NCBI RefSeq assembly: GCF_000720475.1
Contig: NZ_JOAP01000007.1
Location: 186,001-250,000, forward strand
Reading direction: 5' to 3'
DNA length: 64,000 nt
From: Streptomyces aureocirculatus
Lineage (GTDB): Bacteria > Actinomycetota > Actinomycetes > Streptomycetales > Streptomycetaceae
Shown: piece by piece, positions 8,194 to 16,088 of the stretch
Layout of the letters: every line of letters starts with the position of its first letter
How positions within the stretch are numbered: the stretch's first letter is position 1
Notes under the pieces: generated by a model
What the model was told of the DNA's origin: nothing
The model's input: the letters and a program-made list of their open reading frames with translations, nothing else
Database searches by the model: none
Translations under genes and position numbers: made by a program

Positions 8194-9063
8194 ATGGGAC
8201 GAGTCACGGAGCGCCGCCGGGTCATCCGCATCCGCGACGGCGCGGTCAGCGAGCGGGCGGACACCCTCGTCGCCGAGGAACCGCTGGAGATCCGGCTCAA
8301 CGGCAAGCCGCTGGCGATCACCATGCGCACCCCCGGCGACGACTTCGCCCTGGCCGCCGGTTTCCTCGTCAGCGAGGGCGTGCTCGGCGACGCGGACGAG
8401 CTGCGGAACATCGTCTACTGCGCGGGGGCGACCGCGGACGGCTCCAACACGTACAACGTGGTGGACGTGACCACCGCCCCCGGTGTCGCCGTCCCGGACA
8501 TCACCCTGGAGCGCAACGTCTACACGACGTCGTCCTGCGGCCTGTGCGGCAAGGCCAGCCTGGACGCGGTCCGCACCACCGCCCGCAACCCCATCGACGA
8601 CACGTGCGGCGGCGCGCCCGGCACTCCCCCGGTCCTGCTGACGCCCGAGCTGCTCGCCCGCCTCCCCGACCAACTGCGGGCGGGCCAGCGGGTCTTCGAC
8701 CGAACCGGGGGGCTGCACGCGGCCGCGCTGTTCACCGAGGACGGCGATCTCATCGACATCCGTGAGGACGTGGGCCGCCACAACGCCGTGGACAAGATCG
8801 TCGGGCGGGCGCTGCAGGACGGCAGGCTGCCGCTGGCCCGCACCGTCCTGATGGTGTCGGGGCGCGCCTCCTTCGAGCTGGCGCAGAAGGCCGTGATGGC
8901 GGGCATCCCGGTGCTCGCCGCGGTCTCCGCGCCCTCGTCCCTGGCCGTCGACCTCGCCGCCGAGACCGGTCTGACCCTGATCGGGTTCCTGCGCGGGTCC
9001 TCCATGAACGTGTACGCGGGCGAGCACCGCGTGGCCCTGCGGACCGCGGCCGCCCGGACCTGA
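8194..9063 (+). CDS. fdhD: formate dehydrogenase accessory sulfurtransferase FdhD
   Basis: 289 aa, full length. FdhD transfers sulfur from IscS to the molybdenum cofactor of formate dehydrogenase. The catalytic cysteine motif SSCGLCGK is present (C115, C118), as are GDDFALAAGFLVSEG, the IREDVGRHNAVDKI segment and the SGRASFELAQKA motif, all diagnostic. The ATG follows the stop of a formate-dehydrogenase remnant by 5 bp and has only weak ribosome-binding sequence, as expected if it was formerly coupled. Its client enzyme is not intact in this window; it must act on one encoded elsewhere, or be a leftover. Confidence 0.95.
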   Translation: MGRVTERRRVIRIRDGAVSERADTLVAEEPLEIRLNGKPLAITMRTPGDDFALAAGFLVSEGVLGDADELRNIVYCAGATADGSNTYNVVDVTTAPGVAVPDITLERNVYTTSSCGLCGKASLDAVRTTARNPIDDTCGGAPGTPPVLLTPELLARLPDQLRAGQRVFDRTGGLHAAALFTEDGDLIDIREDVGRHNAVDKIVGRALQDGRLPLARTVLMVSGRASFELAQKAVMAGIPVLAAVSAPSSLAVDLAAETGLTLIGFLRGSSMNVYAGEHRVALRTAAART

Positions 9064-9094
9064 CGGCGCTCCCGCCGCGGCACGGCGACGGGGC

Positions 9095-9131
9095 CCCGGC
9101 CCGGCGGGGAGCGCCCCCTGCGCCGGCCGGG
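9095..9131 (+). terminator. possible terminator hairpin after fdhD
   Basis: CCCGGCCCGGCG (9095-9106) can pair with CGCCGGCCGGG (9121-9131) with one bulge around a 14-nt loop, about 30 bp after the fdhD stop. There is no T run, as is usual in Streptomyces. Confidence 0.35.
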
Positions 9132-9388
9132 CCTGTGCGCCGCCCCACCTGCCTCCGTTCCCCGACCCCGCTCCCTCCCGGCCGTCCGCACACAGGGCAA
9201 TCGTGCCGCGCGTCAACACCGGACAAATCCTACTTATCCCCTAATCTGGGCAGGTCCGCGCCCGGCCCCGGCCGGGATTCCGTTACGCGCACGCTTCTTG
9301 TGTTGCTCCAAGGCCCCCAAGTAGCTTCGGTGACGCGCACGTTGGACGTGGGATGTCCGAATGTCCGGTCGACATGAAGGGCCACACG
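9132..9388. other. upstream region of the sialidase gene
   Basis: No gene seen. It holds a less GC-rich patch (acaaatcctacttatccc, near 9223-9240) that could be promoter sequence, and two copies of a 12-bp element, GTTACGCGCACG at 9282 and GTGACGCGCACG at 9330, 48 bp apart, plus a doubled ATGTCCG near 9353-9366. These may be regulator sites. Confidence 0.35.
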
Positions 9389-11359
9389 ATGCCGTCGAGA
9401 CTCCGTGTACGCCTCAGATCGCCGCACTCCCCCCGGCTGTGGCCCCCCGCCGCACTCCGGGCACGCACCGCCCCCCGGCCGCGCTCCCTCGCGGCCCTGA
9501 CCGCCGCCGCCCTCGCCGCCCTGGCGCTGCCACCGGCGCTCGGCTCCACGGCCCGGGCGGCGGGTGAGGCGCAGAGGGCTCCGTTCGACCAGCAGGTCCT
9601 GTTCAAGGCTTCCCAGGATCCCGGCTACTCGTGCTTCCGGATACCAGCGATCGTGAAGACGGTGAAGGGCACGCTGCTCGCCTTCGCCGAAGGACGCGTC
9701 AACGACTGCAGCGACGCCGGTGACATCGACCTGGTCCTCAAGCGCAGCGAGGACGGCGGCCGCACCTGGGGCCCGATGCGGGTCATCAACGAGGGCGGTG
9801 GCGACACGCACGGCAACCCCGCGCCGGTCGTCGACCGCAGGACGGGCCGCATCCTCCTCGCGGAGACCTACAACCCGGGCCGCACCGACGGCAAGAACTG
9901 CGAGGTGCCGTGCGAGCGCACGCCCTATCTGCAGTACAGCGACAACGACGGCGAGAGCTGGTCGACGCCCCGGGACCTGAGCGAGGAGATCCTGCCCGAG
10001 AGCTGGAACTCCTGGTACGCCACCGGACCCGTGCACGGCATCCAGTTGACCAAGGGCCGGCACAAGGGGCGCCTGGTCTTCACGGTCAACGCCGAGACGT
10101 GGAACGGCAGCCGGGTCACCGAGAACCACGCGGCGCTCGCCATCAGCGACGACGGCGGCGCCAACTGGCGGATCGGCGCGACGGACACGTACCCGATCTC
10201 CGCACGCGAGGGCACGTTCCGGCAGAAGCCCTCGGAGATGACGCTCACCGAGCGCCGTGACGGCTCGGTCTATGTGAGCGGACGCGAGCAGGACGGCACC
10301 GACCTCGGCCATCGCGACCACGCCGTAAGCCGTGACGGCGGCGAGAGCTTCACCGCCCCCTTCTCGGCCGCCCCCGACCTGTACACACCCCAGGTGCAGG
10401 GCTCGACGCTGCCGTTCGGCGACCGGCTCCTGCTCGCCTGCCCCGGCGACCCCGACCGCCGCAGGACCATGATGATCCGCTCCTCCTACGACGGCGGCCG
10501 CACCTGGGACAGCGTCGACCGCGGCACCGTCGTCACCACCGACTGGTCCGGCTACTCCGACATGGTGGCGGTCGACGAGGAGCGGGCGGGCCTGCTGTAC
10601 GAGGGCGGCACGGTCGACGCCCGCGACGAGATCCGGTTCGCGCGATTCACTCAGGACTGGCTGAAGCCGCGCCGCGGACCCGACCCCCGGACCGACGACC
10701 GGGCGCGCGGTGCCAGGGACGCCGCGGTGCTCGGCGGCGCGAACACCACGGACGGCGTCTTCGGCGGCCGGGCGATGGCCTTCGACGGCCAGGACGACGC
10801 GGTGCGGCTGCCCTACAGCTCCCGGCTGCCGCTCGGTACGAAGGACTTCACGGCGTCGCTGTGGTTCCGGTACTCGGCGCGGGAGGGCGAGCAGCCGCTG
10901 CTGTGGATGGGCGGCGTCGGCAACAGCCAGCCGCAGGTGTGGCTGCGCGCCGAACCGGCCAACGACCGCGTGCGGGGCCTGATCACCACCCGGGACGGCG
11001 GAAGCCCGCCACGCACGGTGTCGCTCGACACCGCCGGGGCGCACAACGACGACCGGTGGCACCATCTCGCGCTGCGCCGCGGCGACGGCAGGCTCACGCT
11101 GTTCCTCGACGGCACCCCGCTGTCGCGGGACGACATCCCGGGCAGCGTCAGCCGCAACTCGCCGTTCGGCGTGCACATCGGGCAGCGCATGGACAGCCGG
11201 GCCCACTTCGACGGCGCCATCGACGACGTCGCGGTGTTCGGACGGGCCCTGTCGGACGGCGAGGTGGAGCGCCTCGGCTCCGGCCGCGGACCGTCGTCCG
11301 CTGTGACGTGGGACACCGTCACCCGACTGCCCATGGACCGGGTGCGCGCGGGCAACTAG
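9389..11359 (+). CDS. secreted exo-alpha-sialidase with C-terminal LamG-like domain
   Basis: 656 aa. A long Sec signal (Arg-rich n-region, Ala/Leu core, cleavage near residue 57) precedes a GH33 six-bladed propeller: the FRIP motif is at 83-86 and Asp boxes (S-x-D-x-G-x-T-W type) occur as SEDGGRTWG, SDNDGESWS, SDDGGANWR, SRDGGESF and SYDGGRTWD. Residues ~440-640 form a LamG/concanavalin-like jelly roll (AMAFDGQDDAVRLP, DRWHHLALRRGDGRLTLFLDG), likely glycan binding. It should release terminal sialic acids outside the cell. ATG at 9389 has GAAGGG 7 nt upstream; ATGs at 9353 and 9374 lack this. Confidence 0.92.
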   Translation: MPSRLRVRLRSPHSPRLWPPAALRARTAPRPRSLAALTAAALAALALPPALGSTARAAGEAQRAPFDQQVLFKASQDPGYSCFRIPAIVKTVKGTLLAFAEGRVNDCSDAGDIDLVLKRSEDGGRTWGPMRVINEGGGDTHGNPAPVVDRRTGRILLAETYNPGRTDGKNCEVPCERTPYLQYSDNDGESWSTPRDLSEEILPESWNSWYATGPVHGIQLTKGRHKGRLVFTVNAETWNGSRVTENHAALAISDDGGANWRIGATDTYPISAREGTFRQKPSEMTLTERRDGSVYVSGREQDGTDLGHRDHAVSRDGGESFTAPFSAAPDLYTPQVQGSTLPFGDRLLLACPGDPDRRRTMMIRSSYDGGRTWDSVDRGTVVTTDWSGYSDMVAVDEERAGLLYEGGTVDARDEIRFARFTQDWLKPRRGPDPRTDDRARGARDAAVLGGANTTDGVFGGRAMAFDGQDDAVRLPYSSRLPLGTKDFTASLWFRYSAREGEQPLLWMGGVGNSQPQVWLRAEPANDRVRGLITTRDGGSPPRTVSLDTAGAHNDDRWHHLALRRGDGRLTLFLDGTPLSRDDIPGSVSRNSPFGVHIGQRMDSRAHFDGAIDDVAVFGRALSDGEVERLGSGRGPSSAVTWDTVTRLPMDRVRAGN

Positions 11360-11369
11360 CGTCCCGGGC

Positions 11370-12692
11370 GTGTCCGCAGCCACACAGCCTCACACGGACC
11401 CGTCCACCCCGGGCGGGCCGCCGGGCGGCCTGGGCGTGCGCGGGACCGTGATCGTCCTGCTGCTCGCCCTGGCCTGCGCGGCCGTGTTCCTGACCGCTCT
11501 CCCCGACGGCGAGGACGACCGGGAGAGCGGTCCGGCGTGCGCGGCGACCACCGTGCGGACCGCGACCGCGGACGCGCGGCTCACCGGCGCGTTCGGCGCG
11601 TACGGCGACGACGGCGCCCGCAGCGACGACTGGACGGGCGGCGACGGCACGCACTCGGTGCGGCTGCCGGACGGACGGGTCCTGTGGCTGTTCTCCGACA
11701 CCTTCCTCGGCCGGGTGCACGCGCCGCCCAACCCGCAGGGTCAGCCGCACGCGTGGCGGGACGGCAGCGCGCCGATGGTGCGCAACTCCGGCGTGGTGAT
11801 GGACCGTTCGGGGGCCCTGGAGCGCACGCTGCCCACCCCGCTGTTCGCCGACCCGGCGCCGGGGCAGTGGCGCTGGCCGGTCGCCGCGAAGGTCGAGCCG
11901 CGGACGCCGGGCGGCGACGAGGACGTGCTGCGGGTGCTGCTGTGGACCCGGGCCACGGGCACCGGGCCGTGGATCTACGGCGTGCCCGCCGCCACCGAGG
12001 TCGCCACGCTCACGCTGCCCGACCTGCGCGTCGAGGGCATCACGCAGATCTCGGACCAGCGCGGTGTCGCCGACCCCGAGCAGCGCGTCCTCTACGGCAC
12101 GACGACCGCCGACGAGGGCGAGTGGACCTACGTCTTCGGCGGCACCGACGCCCAGGCCAACGCCCGCCCCACCTCGCACGCCTACGTCGCCCGCGTCCCG
12201 CGCGGGGGCCTCGCGGACCCCGCCGCCTGGGAGTACTGGAACGGCTCCGACTTCACCCGTACGGGCAAGCCCCGCCCGGTGCTCGGCAACGGCGACCGCA
12301 AGGGCGTGGGCAGCGCCTTCACCGTGGTCCGCACCGGCGGGACGTACGTCCTGCTCACCATGGCCGCGGGCACCGAGGGCCTGGCGCAGGTCACGTCCTA
12401 CTGGTCCTGCTCCCCCACCGGGCCCTGGCACGGACCCGCCGAGGCCTTCGCGCCGCCGCTGCCGAAGGACGCCGCGGGCGGCGCCGGCGCGAACGACCCG
12501 TCGGGCACGGCCGCCGCGGCACCCTACAACCCGCAGGCGCACCCGGCCGTCAGCCGCCCGGGGCGGCTGGTGGTGAGCTACGACGTGAACTGGCTGGACC
12601 CGGCCGCCGCGAACGCGCAGGCGAACATCAACCGGAACGTCGAGCTGTACCGGCCGCGGTTCGTGTCGCTGCGGTTCGAGCGGGAGGGCTGA
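11370..12692 (+). CDS. membrane-anchored DUF4185-like beta-propeller protein
   Basis: 440 aa from a GTG 10 bp after the sialidase stop. An N-terminal cytoplasmic segment and one transmembrane helix (GTVIVLLLALACAAVFLTAL, ~25-44) lead to an extracellular domain with blade-like repeats (WLFSDTFLGRV, WTYVFGGTDAQANARPTSHAYVARV, GGTYVLLTMAAGTEGLAQVTSYWSC in pieces). The pattern matches DUF4185/DUF5005-type five-bladed propellers found in actinobacterial surface proteins. Pairing with the sialidase suggests glycan handling, but no activity is known. Its 3' end overlaps the convergent symporter gene by 65 bp. Confidence 0.7.
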   Translation: MSAATQPHTDPSTPGGPPGGLGVRGTVIVLLLALACAAVFLTALPDGEDDRESGPACAATTVRTATADARLTGAFGAYGDDGARSDDWTGGDGTHSVRLPDGRVLWLFSDTFLGRVHAPPNPQGQPHAWRDGSAPMVRNSGVVMDRSGALERTLPTPLFADPAPGQWRWPVAAKVEPRTPGGDEDVLRVLLWTRATGTGPWIYGVPAATEVATLTLPDLRVEGITQISDQRGVADPEQRVLYGTTTADEGEWTYVFGGTDAQANARPTSHAYVARVPRGGLADPAAWEYWNGSDFTRTGKPRPVLGNGDRKGVGSAFTVVRTGGTYVLLTMAAGTEGLAQVTSYWSCSPTGPWHGPAEAFAPPLPKDAAGGAGANDPSGTAAAAPYNPQAHPAVSRPGRLVVSYDVNWLDPAAANAQANINRNVELYRPRFVSLRFEREG

Positions 12693-13713
12693 CCGGCCCC
12701 GCCGCGGCCGTCGCGCCGGGCTCCTCATCGGCCGTCCCGAGCGCCGCCGGTTCGCGGGAGCGGCGCTTGGCGATGACCGCGCCGACCATGAGCTGCATCT
12801 GGTGGAACAGCATCAGGGGCAGCACGGCGAGCGAGGCCTCGGCCCCGAACAGGACGCTGGCCATGGGCAGTCCCGCGGCGAGGGACTTCTTCGACCCCGC
12901 GAACTGGATGGCCACCCGGTCCGCGCGCCCGAACCCGAGCCACTTCGCGCCGTACCAGGTCAGTGTCAGCATCACGGTGAGCAGCACCGCCTCGACGCCG
13001 AGCAGCGCCCCGAGCCGCGCCGGGCTGACCTGGTGCCAGATGCCCTGCACCATGCCCTGGCTGAACGCGGTGTAGACGACGAGCAGGATCGAGCCCCGGT
13101 CGACGAGGCCGAGCACCCTCTTGTGGCGCGCGACGAAGGGGCCGACCCACCGGCGCAGGAACTGCCCGGCGAGGAACGGCACGAGCAGTTGCAGCACGAT
13201 CTTCAGGAGCGAGTCCGCGGAGAACCCGCCCGCGCTGTGACCGAGCAGCCCGGCCGCGAGCAGCGGGGTGAGCACGATGCCTGCCAGGGAGGAGAACGAA
13301 CCGGCGCAGATCGCCGCGGGGACGTTGCCGCGCGCCATGGACGTGAAGGCGATCGACGACTGGATCGTCGAGGGCACCAGGGTCAGGAACAGGAAGCCGC
13401 TGTAGAGCGCGGGCGTCAGGACGTACGGCACGAGTCCCTCGGCGGCGAGGCCGAGCAGCGGGAAGAGCGTGAACGTGCAGAGCAGCACGGCGAGGTGGAG
13501 CCGCCAGTGCCGCAGTCCTTCGAGCGCCTCCCGGGTGGAGAGCCGCGCCCCGTAGAGGAAGAACAGGAGCGCGACCGCCGTGGTCGAGGCCCCGGACGCC
13601 ACATCCGCCGCGGTGTCCCTGGCGGGCAGCAGCGCGGCGAGGCCCACGGTGCCGAGCAGCGCCGCTATATAGGGGTCGATCGGCATCCAGGACGGCCAGG
13701 ACGGGCGTTTCAC
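12628..13713 (-). CDS. BASS-type sodium/bile-acid symporter family protein
   Basis: 361 aa, about ten transmembrane helices. The pattern of YGARLSTREALEGL, the FLFLTLVPSTIQSSIAFTSM helix break and the GSFSSLAGIVLTPLL region matches SBF_like (PF13593) bile acid:sodium symporter relatives, which move organic anions. A soluble Ala/Pro/Arg-rich tail of ~35 residues follows the last helix and overlaps the convergent DUF4185 gene. The GTG at 13713 has GGAG 4 nt upstream; ATG at 13686 is an alternative. Divergent from a LysR regulator 180 bp away, which probably controls it. Confidence 0.85.
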   Translation of the reverse strand: MKRPSWPSWMPIDPYIAALLGTVGLAALLPARDTAADVASGASTTAVALLFFLYGARLSTREALEGLRHWRLHLAVLLCTFTLFPLLGLAAEGLVPYVLTPALYSGFLFLTLVPSTIQSSIAFTSMARGNVPAAICAGSFSSLAGIVLTPLLAAGLLGHSAGGFSADSLLKIVLQLLVPFLAGQFLRRWVGPFVARHKRVLGLVDRGSILLVVYTAFSQGMVQGIWHQVSPARLGALLGVEAVLLTVMLTLTWYGAKWLGFGRADRVAIQFAGSKKSLAAGLPMASVLFGAEASLAVLPLMLFHQMQLMVGAVIAKRRSREPAALGTADEEPGATAAAGPVSPPARTAATRTAAGTARRSG

Positions 13714-13893
13714 AGTGCTCCATGCGCTCGAAGTGCGGTGTCCGGCGGTCGAGCCGGTACGGGGTGCCCCGCGGGCCGGGCCGGTACGGGGCCGGGACGA
13801 TACGTGCCCTCTCCATGCTCCTCCTTCCGGGCGCGATCGGGAATCCCGTACACCGCTCTGACTGTCATCACGTTCCGCGATAACCTGGCGGGT

Positions 13894-14763
13894 GTGTACG
13901 ACCCCGCACAGCTCCGCACCTTTCTCGCGGTGGCCCAGACGCTGAGTTTCACGCAGGCCGCGCGGCGTCTCGGACTGCGCCAGTCGACGGTGAGCCAGCA
14001 CGTGCGCCGCCTGGAGGACGCGACGGGCCGCCCGCTGTTCGCCCGTGACACGCACCGGGTGGAGCTGACGGAGGCGGGCGAGGCGATGCTCGGTTTCGCC
14101 CGCCGCATCCTGGAGGTGCACGAGCAGGCCGCGGCGTACTTCACCGGGGCGCGCCCGGGCGGCCGCCTTCGCTTCGGCGCCTCCGAGGACTTCGTCCTGA
14201 CCCGGCTCACCGACATCCTTCAGTCCTTCCGCCGCGGCCACCCCGAGGTGGACCTGGAGCTGACCGTCGAACTGTCCGGCACGCTGCACGAGCGTCTCGA
14301 CGCGGGCAAGCTCGACCTGGTCCTCGCCAAGCGGCGCCCGAAGGATCCGCGCGGCGAACTGGTCTGGCGCGACGACCTGGTGTGGATCGGCGCGCCCCAA
14401 CTGCGCCTGGACCCCGAACTGCCGGTGCCGCTCATCGTGTACCCGCCGCCGGGCATCACCCGCGCGGTGGCCATGGAGGCCCTGGACCGCGAGGGGCGCC
14501 CCTGGCGCGTCGCCTGCACGAGCGGCAGCCTGAACGGCCTGGTGGCGGCGGCCCGTGCGGGGCTCGGCGTGATGGCGCACTCCCGTGGCCTGATCCCCCA
14601 GGGCCTTGAACGGCTCCCGGACCGGGCGGGACTCCCCGAGCTCGGCTCGGTGGACTTCGTACTGCGGCACGGCGACCGCGATACGGCGGCACGGGGCGCC
14701 TCCGACGCCCTCGCGGCGGCGATCCTCACCGGTGGGGATCGCTTGCAGCGCGGCCGGGGGTGA
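13894..14763 (+). CDS. LysR-family transcriptional regulator
   Basis: 289 aa from GTG. Residues 5-64 are the LysR helix-turn-helix (LRTFLAVAQTLSFTQAARRL, then QSTVSQHVRRLEDATGRPLF). The C-terminal two-lobed effector domain starts around residue 90 (GGRLRFGASEDFVLTRL). It is divergently transcribed from the BASS symporter, the classic LysR arrangement, so it likely activates that gene on sensing the transported anion. Divergent region 13714-13893 holds tgtcatcacgttccgcgataacc next to the start, a likely site region. Confidence 0.93.
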   Translation: MYDPAQLRTFLAVAQTLSFTQAARRLGLRQSTVSQHVRRLEDATGRPLFARDTHRVELTEAGEAMLGFARRILEVHEQAAAYFTGARPGGRLRFGASEDFVLTRLTDILQSFRRGHPEVDLELTVELSGTLHERLDAGKLDLVLAKRRPKDPRGELVWRDDLVWIGAPQLRLDPELPVPLIVYPPPGITRAVAMEALDREGRPWRVACTSGSLNGLVAAARAGLGVMAHSRGLIPQGLERLPDRAGLPELGSVDFVLRHGDRDTAARGASDALAAAILTGGDRLQRGRG

Positions 14764-14781
14764 CGGGCCGGGGGCCCTGCC

Positions 14782-14898
14782 AGGGGCGCGGGGAACTGCG
14801 CGCTCAGCGCGCGAAGAGCCGCAGACGCGTCTGCTGAGCAACTGTGCAGACGCGGCTGCGGCTTCTTCGTGGCTGGTCGCGCAGTTCCCCGCGCCCCT
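14782..14898. repeat. long imperfect inverted repeat (cruciform) between LysR and Lrp genes
   Basis: The outer arms aggggcgcggggaactgcgc (14782-14801) and gcgcagttccccgcgcccct (14879-14898) are perfect 20-bp complements; inside, gaagagccgcagacgcgtct and its near-complement (14813-14870) extend pairing. The two flanking genes converge, so it could be a bidirectional terminator. This arm sequence is a familiar dispersed intergenic element of Streptomyces. Confidence 0.8.
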
Positions 14899-14921
14899 TA
14901 CGGGGCACCGTCGGCGTCCCG

Positions 14922-15905
14922 TCAGCGCCGGGGCCGGTACGTCAACTGCTTCACCCGGCGCAGGAACGGCGCGGTCTCCACGTGCTGGACCCCGTCGAGG
15001 TGCCCCAGCTTCCCGCTGATGTAGGCGTACAGCCCTGAGGTGTCCGCAGCGACGGCCGTCGCGACAAGGTTGGACGGCCCCGCGGTAGCCGCGGCGAAGG
15101 CGATCTCGAAGTGCTCGGCGAGCGCCTGCCCCACGGAGTGCAGCGCGCCCGGCGCGGTCGTGATCCACAGGACGGCGGCGCTGCGGTACCCGAGCATCTC
15201 GGGCGTGTACTCGATGTCGACGAAGACCGCCCCCGAGGCGAGCAGCGCCCCGAGCCGCCGCTTCACGGAGGACTCGGAAAGGCCGGTGGCGCGCTGGAGC
15301 TGCGGGTAGGTGGCGCGGCCGTCCGCTTCGAGGGCGGCCACGAGGGGCTCGTCCCGCGGCGTGATCCGGGCCGGGCCCGCCCCCGGCCGCGGGGTGTCCG
15401 GGGTCAGGGCCGCACGCTGCTCCCCGGTCAGCGGCGCCAGCTTGCCGAGCCAGCCGCGCGGCCCGCCGAAGAAGGTGTGCAGGAGCTGGTGGGCGCGGAT
15501 CTCGACGATGCTCGGGGTTCGCGGCAGCTTGCCGAGGAGCAGGTCCTCGTGGTCGCCGGGGGTACGGGGCCGGGTCAGGCAGACCACTTCGGTGCCGCCG
15601 GACGTCAGCCCCACCCAGAAGGTGTCCGGGCGGCGGGCGAGCGCGTTCGCGATGGTCGTGGCGCCGTCGGGCGCACAGCGCAGCCGCAGCATCCAGTGGT
15701 CGCGGCCCAGGCGCTCGGCGTTGCGCATACCCACCACGCGCAGACCCCCTTCGGCGGTGAGCCGCCGGTAGCGGCGGGCGATGGTCTGGTCGGACACACC
15801 GAGCACCGCGCCGAGCCTGCTGAAGGAGGCGCGCCCGTCGGTCTCCAGGGCCTGGAGCAGCTTCAGATCGAGGTCGTCCCCCGGGCCGTGGGTGTGGTTT
15901 TCCAT
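14922..15905 (-). CDS. Lrp/AsnC-family regulator with two DNA-binding domains
   Basis: 327 aa, about twice the usual Lrp length. Two AsnC-type helix-turn-helix units are visible: residues ~10-60 (LDLKLLQALETDGRASFSRL, SDQTIARRYRRL) and ~185-235 (EPLVAALEADGRATYPQLQR, LSESSVKRRLGAL). Each is followed by a ligand-domain-like stretch. Such duplicated Lrp proteins are common in Streptomyces. It faces a DHA2 exporter across a short region with phased CGACGA repeats and probably regulates it. Confidence 0.9.
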   Translation of the reverse strand: MENHTHGPGDDLDLKLLQALETDGRASFSRLGAVLGVSDQTIARRYRRLTAEGGLRVVGMRNAERLGRDHWMLRLRCAPDGATTIANALARRPDTFWVGLTSGGTEVVCLTRPRTPGDHEDLLLGKLPRTPSIVEIRAHQLLHTFFGGPRGWLGKLAPLTGEQRAALTPDTPRPGAGPARITPRDEPLVAALEADGRATYPQLQRATGLSESSVKRRLGALLASGAVFVDIEYTPEMLGYRSAAVLWITTAPGALHSVGQALAEHFEIAFAAATAGPSNLVATAVAADTSGLYAYISGKLGHLDGVQHVETAPFLRRVKQLTYRPRR

Positions 15906-16003
15906 CGCGAGCCGCCCTTCCGATGTCGGATTCGGACGGTAGTGGCCCGACAGCCACCGCGATCGTCCGCCCCCGACGGATCGTACGACGTCGAACGAAA
16001 ACC

Positions 16004-16056
16004 CGACGAAGCATCCGACGAAACAACCGACGAGCCCTCGACGAAGCACTCGACGA
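16004..16056. promoter_or_regulatory. phased CGACGA repeats in the Lrp-exporter divergent region
   Basis: CGACGA occurs at 16004, 16016, 16028, 16039 and 16051, spacing 12, 12, 11, 12 bp, with a variant CGACGG at 15974. The array covers the region just upstream of the exporter start (16089) and is a natural candidate for cooperative binding of the divergent Lrp-type regulator. Confidence 0.45.
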
Positions 16057-16088
16057 GGTCTCTGCGAGGCCGGAGAAGGAGAACGAGC

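Noticed and set aside
9230..11383. 717-codon minus-strand frame opposite the sialidase
   Set aside because: The plus strand has a clear signal peptide, FRIP and Asp boxes; the minus frame has no domain features.
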